Made by a program: the position numbers and the translations under genes. This document shows positions 10,964 through 18,470 of a DNA stretch of 64,000 nt, one piece after another. The notes under the pieces are model-generated. The model did no database searches, was not told where the DNA came from, and saw only the letters and a list, made by a program, of their open reading frames with translations. Each line of letters starts with the position of its first letter. Positions within the stretch are counted from its first letter, which is position 1. The stretch is from positions 1,730,001 to 1,794,000 of the forward strand of contig CP143946.1 of assembly GCA_036419695.1 (NCBI GenBank), written 5' to 3'. The stretch is from [Clostridium] symbiosum. GTDB lineage: Bacteria; Bacillota; Clostridia; Lachnospirales; Lachnospiraceae.

Positions 10964-11019
10964 AAGAAAAGGCCGTGAAAACAGGAGGCATTATGCCAAC
11001 AGTTCTCACGGCTTTTCTT
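10964..11019 (-). terminator. terminator of the enoyl-CoA hydratase gene
   Basis: Arms AAGAAAAGCCGTGAGAAC and GTTTTCACGGCCTTTTCTT (minus-strand reading) pair around a loop, and the second arm ends in a T-rich tract. It lies 42 bp after the minus-strand stop. Confidence 0.7.
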
Positions 11020-11060
11020 GAGTGGCGATGAAAAGTCCGCGAAGCGTGCTTTTCGTTGTT
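11019..11060 (+). repeat. small terminator-associated hairpin repeat, copy 1
   Basis: The unit reads TTGAGTGGCGATGAAAAGT, then a variable loop region, then CTTTTCGTTGTTT. The ends ATGAAAAG and CTTTTCGT form a short stem. The same unit recurs at 27531-27574 and, inverted, at 45117-45154. Confidence 0.75.
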
Positions 11061-11876
11061 TTATCGTTTTTTATCGGATTTTTTATTCAGGCGTTCCACC
11101 AGCGCAGCGGTGCGCATGCGGTAATCGTCCAGCTCGGTTACAATACCCATAAAGGAGGAAACCATATCCAGGGAGGAGCGGAGCGTGCTCTGTTCACTCT
11201 GATAGATAGCCCTTTTTGTCAGGCGCATGGCCTGCTGGGGGGCTTCCAGAAGTTTCTGCATGTAATTTTCTACATATTCATCAAGCTCCTCAGGGGGAAC
11301 CGTGTGTGTTACCAGTCCAATCCGTTCCGCTTCTTCTCCCTTTAATACCCTGGCGGTCCAGAACATATCAAGCGCTTTATCGCGTCCAACCAGGCGCGGA
11401 AGGAAATAGGCGCCGCCGTCTCCCGGTACGATACCGGCGTTAAAATAACTCTCCGACAGAGTGGCGCTTTCCGAGGCGATTCGAACGTCACACATCAGGG
11501 CCATATCCAGCCCGGCGCCGACAGCGGCTCCGTGGATTTTGGCAATTACGGGCTTGTCGATCTCTTCCAGAATGAGCGGTATCCTCTGAATCCCCGTCCA
11601 CAGGGAGTTCTTCCTGGCAAGAGCGGTGGATGTGATATCATCGCGGCTTTCAAAAAAACCATCACCGGCTGCCATGGCCTTTACATCGCCTCCGGCACAG
11701 AATGCCTTTCCATTGCCTGAAAGCAGGACGGCATAGACATCGTCTCTGTCTCTTATATCCTCCAGCGCCGCTGTCCAGAGCTGTATCATTTCTTCACTGA
11801 AGCAGTTGAGGTGTTCCGGGCGGTTCATTGTAATGCGGGCCAAATGGTCTTTTACTTCATAAATTAAATCCGGCAT
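11061..11876 (-). CDS. enoyl-CoA hydratase/isomerase family protein
   Basis: The protein has 271 residues from the preferred ATG at 11876, which has AAGGAGAG at 11886-11893; a longer frame begins at 11900. It is a crotonase-fold protein: the first oxyanion-hole segment is GKAFCAGGDVKAMA and the second GAAVGAGLDMALMCDVRIAS. The later SYFNAGIVPGDGGAYFLPRLVG segment lies where catalytic acids occur; it has the acid-poor 'PGDGG' pattern, so hydratase activity is less certain than general crotonase membership. It stands alone between its own promoter and terminator. The substrate is unknown. Confidence 0.85.
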   Translation of the reverse strand: MPDLIYEVKDHLARITMNRPEHLNCFSEEMIQLWTAALEDIRDRDDVYAVLLSGNGKAFCAGGDVKAMAAGDGFFESRDDITSTALARKNSLWTGIQRIPLILEEIDKPVIAKIHGAAVGAGLDMALMCDVRIASESATLSESYFNAGIVPGDGGAYFLPRLVGRDKALDMFWTARVLKGEEAERIGLVTHTVPPEELDEYVENYMQKLLEAPQQAMRLTKRAIYQSEQSTLRSSLDMVSSFMGIVTELDDYRMRTAALVERLNKKSDKKR

Positions 11877-11984
11877 AGTCTTATTCTCTCCTTGTGTCAA
11901 TCAGCCGCAGTTTTCCTGCGTTTTCTATTCAGCAGGAAAGAAAACTGAAAAAGGAAAAATCCTGCCGAACGTTGATTCCCTACC

Positions 11985-12013
11985 ATTATAGTGAGCCTAT
12001 CCGTTACTGTCAA
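11985..12013 (-). promoter_or_regulatory. sigma-A-type promoter of the enoyl-CoA hydratase gene
   Basis: On the minus strand TTGACA (12008-12013) and TATAAT (11985-11990) are both perfect consensus and are 17 bp apart. The start codon follows 109 bp downstream. The remaining bases to 12234 contain no recognisable gene. Confidence 0.85.
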
Positions 12014-12234
12014 TGTTGCATCTATCCTGTAACAATCTCTTAACAACATACCCAATCCGTCCCTGAATTATTCCTCCATGTATTGCGGCCGTCATATGAA
12101 AACGACAGGGTACGGGAGAAGTTCGGAACGTTCAATCGTAAGAAAAAAGCAATGATTTTGACAGGCTGAGCGGATGGAAAGGGCGGTTTACCTATGGTAA
12201 AATAAGTAAAAAGAGAGCACCGGGACAAAAGGAG

Positions 12235-12345
12235 ATGCGGATATGGATGGAAGATGGGAATAAAAGGCAGGGAACAGAAGACTCTGGCTCGAAAGATAGC
12301 GGAGTTTTTCAGAAGAGAAAAAGAGTAGAGGGGAAAGCAATATGA
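12235..12345 (+). CDS. possible 36-codon leader ORF upstream of the YARHG lipoprotein
   Basis: A 36-codon frame runs from ATG 12235 and ends in TGA that overlaps the next gene's ATG (ATGA). AAAAGGAG abuts the ATG, which is too close for an ideal ribosome site; an in-frame ATG at 12247 is spaced 12 nt from it. The product is short, charged and matches nothing I know. It could simply be chance. Confidence 0.25.
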   Translation: MRIWMEDGNKRQGTEDSGSKDSGVFQKRKRVEGKAI

Positions 12346-13808
12346 AAAAAACGAACAAATTGATTATAGTATCGATTTCTGTATTACTGCTCAGCACCTG
12401 TTCTGCGTGTGGCAAAAGCGAAACACCGGTAAGTGAAAGCGGAAGTGAAAATCAGGAGCGTCTGGAAAATACAGAGAGAGAAAACGGAGCGGAGCCGGAT
12501 AAGAACGGCGTCGGCTCCGGCAGGAGAACGGAGACGGAAACAGAGGAAACTACGCAGAATGCAATGGATAACGAATTCGAATTCCCGGCAGGTGCTTCGG
12601 CGCTTTGCAGTTCTTATTTTAAGGCAGGGGACTTTCGGTACACCATGGAGATCCTACCGGGCGGACCGGGGGAGAGAAACACATTAAGTGTTACGGTCAA
12701 TAAGAGGAGCATGGAGCCTCAGGATTGGGAGCGTTCGAATGCCGTCCTGGGACTGGGCGTGTACCGTCTGCCTTACAGCAGCAAAACCTCATCCTACAGC
12801 CTTACAAATGAGATGGACGGAGCGGCCGGTAATACCGCGGCCGCTGTGGAACTGAGTGTGAACCGGGACGGAACCGTCTCCCTGAACGGAAACGGCGAGG
12901 CGGCAGGGATATACTATACATGCAAAGAGAACCTGGAACTGCCGGAGGCCTTTTACAGACCGTTAAACGGCGCCGATCTGATTGGCCTTAATAAGGAACA
13001 GATGAGAATCATCAGAAATCAGTTTTATGCGGTTTACGGGAGAAAGTTCCAGAATGAAGAGCTGAACGCATATTTTGGGGCAAAACCCTGGTATCAGGGC
13101 ACAACGGATCCGGCTCAGTTTGATGACAGGCTCCTGGGAAACCTGATAAAAAGAAATATATCCTTTTTACAGGAAGCCGAGGATGATTATGATGCAAATA
13201 AGGCAAAAGAGCAGAAGAGGGAGTACGATGCGCTCTCTCCGGCGCCCTATCTGTCACTGCTGCCGGAGAGCGGCGAGATCCTGGTTACGCTGGCCTCGGA
13301 CAGGGAGCATACGGAAGATAGAGGTATTTATTATAAGGCGGAAGGAACAATTTCAGTTCCTATCACGCTGACACGGGAGCAGTACCGCAGGCTTTCGGAT
13401 GGGGAGGAACTTGTGGTTTCTACCGATGAGCTTACGGGAGAACAGAAAACGCTGAAAAAGGCAATAGACCAGGAATACGGAGAATTTGTATTCGGAGATG
13501 AGGCGGAAGGCGATTATGTCATGAGCTCCTATAACCCGGGAACGGGACTTTACAGCCTGTGGGCGGACAGCGCCGATACAAGGTTTAAAAGGGTGTATCA
13601 GGGAGACGTCTATGTTTTGAAGGGAGCCTGTGAAGAGTATTACGGATATTTTAATATGAAGCGGGAAGAACTGAAAGAGTCGGCCGGGAATTACAGGGTG
13701 ATGGATTTTGACGAACAGGGGCCGTATGGGCCTCAGGAGTACTCGGGGAATGTTCTGGTCAGAGATGCAAAAGGGTATGTGAAGGCGCTTTATTTCTGGG
13801 GAGATTGA
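12342..13808 (+). CDS. YARHG-domain lipoprotein
   Basis: The protein has 488 residues. A lipoprotein signal (hydrophobic core, then STCSAC with the lipid cysteine near residue 23) is followed by an acidic, low-complexity linker. A YARHG domain lies at about 208-285, recognisable from IIRNQFYAVYGRKF and ELNAYFGAKPWYQGT. The remaining C-terminal 200 residues are unassigned. YARHG domains occur in extracellular proteins and are thought to bind cell-wall or peptide ligands; function is not known. The stop codon directly abuts cloverleaf element copy B. Confidence 0.85.
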   Translation: MKKTNKLIIVSISVLLLSTCSACGKSETPVSESGSENQERLENTERENGAEPDKNGVGSGRRTETETEETTQNAMDNEFEFPAGASALCSSYFKAGDFRYTMEILPGGPGERNTLSVTVNKRSMEPQDWERSNAVLGLGVYRLPYSSKTSSYSLTNEMDGAAGNTAAAVELSVNRDGTVSLNGNGEAAGIYYTCKENLELPEAFYRPLNGADLIGLNKEQMRIIRNQFYAVYGRKFQNEELNAYFGAKPWYQGTTDPAQFDDRLLGNLIKRNISFLQEAEDDYDANKAKEQKREYDALSPAPYLSLLPESGEILVTLASDREHTEDRGIYYKAEGTISVPITLTREQYRRLSDGEELVVSTDELTGEQKTLKKAIDQEYGEFVFGDEAEGDYVMSSYNPGTGLYSLWADSADTRFKRVYQGDVYVLKGACEEYYGYFNMKREELKESAGNYRVMDFDEQGPYGPQEYSGNVLVRDAKGYVKALYFWGD

Positions 13809-14591
13809 GGATTTAATTGAGGAATGAGAACGCCGCCGGGACGGTCGGGGGGCGGGATGGTGAGGGGAGGGTGTGAGTCTTCAGTCCCGGCTTGCAAGTT
13901 GTCGCGGGTGGGGAATCCGGGCAGAAAAAGTTCCTGCGGGAAACGCTTGCGCTCTTTGGAGTGCATAGCAGTACTAAGGCGCCAAAATACGCCGCCTAAG
14001 TACTGATGAACTCCCAGGTTCCCTCCGGAATCTTTTTCTCCCGGATTCCCCACGGGAAGGTTATACCCCGGGACTGAAGACGCGAAGGTTTTCGCCATCC
14101 CGTACCCCGGCCTGCGGCCGCTGATTTGTTCTTATTCCTTCAGGGGGGAGGTATTGTCGCTACCACTACATTTTCTCGTGCTTTGGATTTTTCTTCGAAT
14201 CCAGCCCGGAATACCTTCATAAGGTAAAAGATTCACGACTCCATAGTGGCCGCGACAATACCTCCCCCTTACTTGACGAAAGAGACAATCAGCCCTGAAG
14301 CCGGCAGACGGGGCAAAACCCTTCGCTGAGTCTTCAGTCCCGTCGACAAACTGCCCGGGGAAGGAGAAAACGTTCCGAAGGGAGACCTTGGAATCCGCCG
14401 GTGCTTGCTGAGGTTTCTCACGAAGCTAGCATCCGCTGCGCATTCCACAAGCGGAAGCGAGTCCCCGTAGGAATTTTTTCTCCTGGATTCCCCCTCACCA
14501 CACCCTATAAACCGGGACTGAAGACTCATCCATCCAACCCACTACCCCGTCCGCCGTCTTACAGAGGCGTCCTCGCATCTCAATTAAATCC
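13809..14591 (+). mobile_element. cloverleaf palindromic element, copy B (complete, 783 bp)
   Basis: This non-coding element fills the whole gap between two convergent genes. Perfect 13-bp terminal inverted repeats are GGATTTAATTGAG (13809-13821) and its complement (14579-14591). Inside are three successive hairpins. H1 has core arms GTCTTCAGTCCCGG at 13877-13890 and 14068-14081, and is extended outward by CGGGATGG/CCATCCCG. H2 has arms at 14145-14168 and 14244-14267 (GGGGAGGTATTGTCGC and complement). H3 has 15-bp arms at 14328-14342 and 14513-14527, again carrying GTCTTCAGTCCCG. Frames within it have no plausible protein. No transposase is encoded and no clear target duplication is visible. 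Confidence 0.9.
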
Positions 14592-14603
14592 TTATTTTTA
14601 AAG

Positions 14604-15017
14604 TCACCCCCCAAACAATCTCCCAAGCGGCCGCACAATATTCGCCAGATCCCGTATCGCGCTGTTCAGCGAATCAAAATCAATGGAGTTCAGTTTGTCC
14701 ACTGCGTCCCGGATGCTGGATTCGCTGGTGGTAACGAGGCTGTCCATGTTGTCGATCATCTGCGGCAGGTCGGCGTCGGACAGGTCCTGGGATATTTTTT
14801 GAATATTGGACACGGACACCTGGATGTCGTCAAACAGGGTGGTGACCTTTGGAATGACGGTGGCGGCCGTGTAGAGGACGATACAGAGAATGAGGATGCT
14901 GGCGGCAGCGGTAATCTGGCTCATTCTGTATTGAAGCTTGGCATATTTCTCCTGACCTGCGTTGGAGCGCTCCAGACGCTCCATGAATTGTTTCATTTCT
15001 TCCGGTTTCTCCGGCAT
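14604..15017 (-). CDS. hypothetical membrane-anchored coiled-coil protein
   Basis: The protein has 137 residues from the ATG at 15017, which follows AGGAGG (15024-15029). One membrane segment lies at about 36-58, preceded by a charged cytoplasmic N-terminus and followed by a heptad-like helical region (VTTLFDDIQVSVSNIQKISQDL and on). It resembles small membrane proteins with a methyl-accepting-like coil, but no family can be named. Its stop codon is 12 bp from the end of cloverleaf copy B. Confidence 0.7.
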   Translation of the reverse strand: MPEKPEEMKQFMERLERSNAGQEKYAKLQYRMSQITAAASILILCIVLYTAATVIPKVTTLFDDIQVSVSNIQKISQDLSDADLPQMIDNMDSLVTTSESSIRDAVDKLNSIDFDSLNSAIRDLANIVRPLGRLFGG

Positions 15018-15043
15018 AGTGATACCTCCTGACAAATTGTGTT

Positions 15044-15418
15044 TTAATATTTTATGATGGCTTTTCCAATGTGTTTATCGAGACGCCACTGCGGGACGGG
15101 GCCGTCGTCACCCCAATATTCATCGACCGAGATAATCTTACCGTCCTCAATCCTGATAAAGGAAACAACATGGAATGATAACGTATGGTCAACGGAATGC
15201 ACATGGGTGGCGGTGACGGTTAAACTGCCGTTTGTTTCAATTCTTTCTATCTTTCCGTCCCATTCTCCGGGATATTCACAGTTGGCCCGTATAAATTCCT
15301 CCACTGTAAAATCCTCATTCGAATTATGCCACCTTACGTGAGCTTCCGGATGGAAAAAGGTTCGGATGGCTTCGGCATCCTGTTTCAGTACCGCACGCCA
15401 GAAACGATATAGATCCAT
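15044..15418 (-). CDS. SnoaL/NTF2-like nuclear transport factor 2 family protein
   Basis: The protein has 124 residues from ATG 15418, preceded by AAAGGAG. The pattern LYRFWRAVLKQDAEAIRTFFHPEAHVRWHNSNE, then FHVVSFIRIEDGKIISVDEYWGDDG is that of the SnoaL-like branch of the NTF2 fold (alpha-helix plus curved beta-sheet, cone-shaped pocket). Such proteins are isomerases, dehydratases or ligand binders; the ligand is unknown. It lies 26 bp upstream of the small membrane-protein gene and may be co-transcribed with it. Confidence 0.8.
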   Translation of the reverse strand: MDLYRFWRAVLKQDAEAIRTFFHPEAHVRWHNSNEDFTVEEFIRANCEYPGEWDGKIERIETNGSLTVTATHVHSVDHTLSFHVVSFIRIEDGKIISVDEYWGDDGPVPQWRLDKHIGKAIIKY

Positions 15419-15800
15419 AACTTCTCCTTTCAACTCTGATACGGCTATTTTACCATAATACGTGCAGGTATTGTACCGGCATATTGAGATTCCGCCAAAT
15501 GCCAAACGGTACCGCAGGTTATTCCGTCTCTGTCGTTTCTGCCGTGCTCCTCCCGGCAGGCTCCGCCGCTCATTTCTGCAAATCTTCCCAACAGAAAAAT
15601 CCTCACAGTCCGTCCATTTCACCGATTCGTCAATAAAAAACAAAAAAACCACCCACCGGCTCGGTTAAAGTGCATAAAAAACCCCCTATAAGAACAATCT
15701 TTACCCCCTTATTTGTACAAAACCCCTCTGATATAATAGAACCATAACGATGATATGAAAAATAAGCAGGGAAGAAAAAGGGAAAGACAGGTGTCAGAAA
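15419..15800. other. intergenic region before the sugar ABC operon
   Basis: There is no convincing gene in these 382 bases; frames on both strands lack family resemblance. The right part carries the promoter of the sugar ABC operon. Confidence 0.6.
15729..15737 (+). promoter_or_regulatory. extended -10 promoter of the sugar ABC operon
   Basis: TGATATAAT is a perfect extended -10 (TGN plus TATAAT at 15732-15737). A good -35 is missing at 17 bp (TTATTT), which suggests dependence on the extended -10 or on an activator, such as the AraC-type response regulator encoded downstream. Confidence 0.6.
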
Positions 15801-17312
15801 ATGAATGAGACAATCGTTTCTATGGAAAATATCAGCAAGAGCTTTCCGGGAGTTAAAGCGCTCGATCACGTCCATTTTGAGCTTCGTTCAGGCGAAGTAA
15901 TGGCGCTTCTGGGGGAAAACGGAGCAGGAAAAAGCACACTGATGAAAATCCTGAGCGGTGTTTACACAAGGGACGAGGGCAGCATGACAATCTTCGGCCG
16001 GGAGTACGGGGATTTAAACCCGAAACAGGCCCAGGAAGTCGGAGTGGCAATCATCCATCAGGAATTAAACATGTGCCGCCATCTCTCGGTAGCGGAAAAT
16101 ATGTTCCTCGGAAGAGAAAAGAGAAAAGGCATTATGCTCTCGAATTCGGCGATGGAAGCCGAAGCACAGAGGATTCTCGATGATTTAAAAATTGATTTAA
16201 GGCCGCAGCAGGTAGTCGGAGAGCTTCCGGTATCCATGCAGCAGATGGTAGAGATTGCCAAAGCGCTCTCCACCAATGCCAAAATCCTGATCATGGATGA
16301 GCCGACATCGGCCCTGACAGCCAGGGAGATTGAGGACTTATTCAGAATCATACGGGAACTGAAGGAGCGGGGCTGCGGAATCGTATATATTTCCCACCGG
16401 CTGGAAGAGCTTCAGCACATTGTGGACAGAGTAACAATCATGCGTGACGGCCAGTACATCACATCCATGAATTTTAAGGATGCGACGATGGATGAAATTA
16501 TCGCCAACATGGTAGGCCGCGAGATTAAGGAAAAATTCCCAAGGGTAGAGTGTGAGAAGGGAAAGCTGGTCCTGGAGGTCAAGAATTTAAACGCCGGGCG
16601 GCTGGTCAGAAATGTTGAGTTTTCCCTCTATGAGGGTGAGATAGTCGGTTTTGCCGGGCTGATGGGAGCCGGGCGGACCGAGACGACGAGGGCGATTTTC
16701 GGTGTTGACCCGAAAGAGAGCGGCGAGATTATCCTTGACGGAAAGGAAGTTGTAATACATAAGCCGGAGGATGCAATCAAGGCGGGGATTGTACTGGCGC
16801 CGGAGGACAGGAAGAAAGACGGCCTGTGCACGAAGTTAAGCATCCGTCACAACATAGCGCTTCCGAACCTGGATCTCCTCTGCAATAAGCTGGGCGTTGT
16901 CAGCAGTGCAAAAGAGCATGAGATGTGTGACAGCGTTGTGGAAAACTTAAAGGTTAAGACGCCGACCGTGGAAGTGGAGGCGGGAAACTTATCAGGCGGA
17001 AACCAGCAGAAGGTCGTTGTAGGAAAATGGCTGGCGAGAAACTCAAGGGTTGTCATATTTGACGAACCGACCAGGGGAATCGATGTGGCGGCCAAGGTGG
17101 AAATCTACAACCTGATGAATGAGTTAAAGCAGCAGGGAATCGCAGTTATGTTCGTTTCATCTGAGATGCCGGAGGTTATGGGAATCGCGGACCGGATTAT
17201 CGTCATGTGCGACGGCCGCATTACCGGAGAGCTGAAAGCGGAAGAAGCAACGCAGAATCAGATATTGACACTGGCAACACAGTTTGAGAAAAAGATTGCC
17301 AGCGGTGAGTGA
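15801..17312 (+). CDS. sugar ABC transporter ATPase (RbsA/MglA type)
   Basis: The protein has 503 residues with two tandem nucleotide-binding domains. Domain 1 has Walker A GENGAGKST (residues 38-46), a degenerate signature PVSMQQM and Walker B IMDEPTSALT. Domain 2 has the usual RbsA-type altered Walker A (GLMGAGRTET), the signature LSGGNQQK and IFDEPTRGID. This cytoplasmic pump energises import of a monosaccharide of the ribose/galactose/xylose class. The permease follows after 15 bp, and the binding protein after that. The substrate is most likely a hexose or pentose handled by the isomerase and kinase encoded downstream; this is inference. Confidence 0.95.
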   Translation: MNETIVSMENISKSFPGVKALDHVHFELRSGEVMALLGENGAGKSTLMKILSGVYTRDEGSMTIFGREYGDLNPKQAQEVGVAIIHQELNMCRHLSVAENMFLGREKRKGIMLSNSAMEAEAQRILDDLKIDLRPQQVVGELPVSMQQMVEIAKALSTNAKILIMDEPTSALTAREIEDLFRIIRELKERGCGIVYISHRLEELQHIVDRVTIMRDGQYITSMNFKDATMDEIIANMVGREIKEKFPRVECEKGKLVLEVKNLNAGRLVRNVEFSLYEGEIVGFAGLMGAGRTETTRAIFGVDPKESGEIILDGKEVVIHKPEDAIKAGIVLAPEDRKKDGLCTKLSIRHNIALPNLDLLCNKLGVVSSAKEHEMCDSVVENLKVKTPTVEVEAGNLSGGNQQKVVVGKWLARNSRVVIFDEPTRGIDVAAKVEIYNLMNELKQQGIAVMFVSSEMPEVMGIADRIIVMCDGRITGELKAEEATQNQILTLATQFEKKIASGE

Positions 17313-17327
17313 TAAGGGGGAGAAAAA

Positions 17328-18344
17328 ATGAACCAGACAAAACAAAATCCGATTAAGAGAATTCTTAATGTCCGTGGAATGCGGGGGGCGCTGACAGCGT
17401 TTGCCGGACTGATAGTAATTTATATCGCATTTGGAATCATCAATCCGACCGTATTTTCAGGCCAGAACGTAATGAATCTTCTTCGTTCCATGTCCAAATA
17501 CCTGATTATCGGTATTGGCCAGAGCTACATATTGATTACCGGAAACATCGACCTTTCCATCGGTTCCGTGGTAGGCATGAGCGCAATGATTTCAGCAACG
17601 CTTATGACCCATGGGGTGACGCCGGCGGTGGCGATTTTGATTACCCTGGCATGCTGTCTCGTAATCGGCGTGATTAACGGTATTCTGGTAGGAAAGTTCC
17701 AGCTTCCTCCATTTATCGCGACACTGGGAACCATGTTTGTGGCCAGAGGCGTGGCATACATGGTGAACGGAAACAGGAATACGGATGCTATCAGCTCCGG
17801 TATCGGCAAGGAAGCCGCAGATAAATTCCAGAACTTCTTCTACTATGGAAAGACCGCGGGTGTGTATAATACATTCTGGATTGCAATAGCCCTGTTCCTC
17901 GTATTTTTCTTCCTGCTCTCCAAGACGAGAACGGGACGCCACATCTACGCGGTAGGTTCCAATGTGGAGGCTGCGAAGCTCTCCGGCGTCAGCGTAGTGG
18001 GGACGATCACAAAGACATACATCGTCAGTGCATTCTGTTCCTTCGTAGTAGGTTTAATCCTCTGCGGCCAGGCCAACATGGGTAACATGGAGGCAGGCAA
18101 CATGTATGAGATGTATGCGGTTGCGGCAGGCGTTATCGGAGGTATCTCACCGCTCGGCGGCACCGGCATCCTTCTCGGGACACTGGCAGGAGCCTCCGTA
18201 TGGCAGACACTGGAAAACGGTCTTAACATGATCGGCGTACAGGTAGGTATCCAGCGTCTCGTAATCGGTATCATCGTAGTATTTGCCGTACTTCTGGATG
18301 TCGTATTCAGAAAAGGACTGTTTAAGAAAAAACGCGCCAACTAG
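17328..18344 (+). CDS. sugar ABC transporter permease (RbsC type)
   Basis: The protein has 338 residues and about 8-10 membrane helices, with the family block NLLRSMSKYLIIGIGQSYILITGNIDLSIGS near residues 45-75 and the cytoplasmic GSNVEAAKLSGV loop that contacts the ATPase (about 205-220). It belongs to the branched-chain/ribose permease family. A strong ribosome site (AGGGGGAG) precedes the ATG. It is the middle gene of the importer operon. Confidence 0.95.
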   Translation: MNQTKQNPIKRILNVRGMRGALTAFAGLIVIYIAFGIINPTVFSGQNVMNLLRSMSKYLIIGIGQSYILITGNIDLSIGSVVGMSAMISATLMTHGVTPAVAILITLACCLVIGVINGILVGKFQLPPFIATLGTMFVARGVAYMVNGNRNTDAISSGIGKEAADKFQNFFYYGKTAGVYNTFWIAIALFLVFFFLLSKTRTGRHIYAVGSNVEAAKLSGVSVVGTITKTYIVSAFCSFVVGLILCGQANMGNMEAGNMYEMYAVAAGVIGGISPLGGTGILLGTLAGASVWQTLENGLNMIGVQVGIQRLVIGIIVVFAVLLDVVFRKGLFKKKRAN

Positions 18345-18363
18345 CTTTGCCGGAGTAACCTGA

Positions 18364-18391
18364 AATTAGACGCTGTGAAGCAGCGCTAATT
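18364..18391 (+). promoter_or_regulatory. intercistronic stem-loop before the binding-protein gene
   Basis: AATTAG/CTAATT and CGCTG/CAGCG arms form a stem with one bulge and no T-run. A second GC-rich stem follows near 18413-18450. Such structures commonly stabilise or partly terminate mRNA so that the binding protein is made in excess. Confidence 0.5.
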
Positions 18392-18470
18392 ATAGAATGA
18401 AAAAGAGAATGCGGCCCGCGGCTGATCGGTCGGATCAACGCGGCGGACTGCGAAAAAAGGAGGAAGTTAC

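Noticed and set aside
13790..14601. Several 60-102-codon frames inside cloverleaf copy B
   Set aside because: They arise from the palindromic GC-rich sequence, differ between copies B and D and resemble no protein family.
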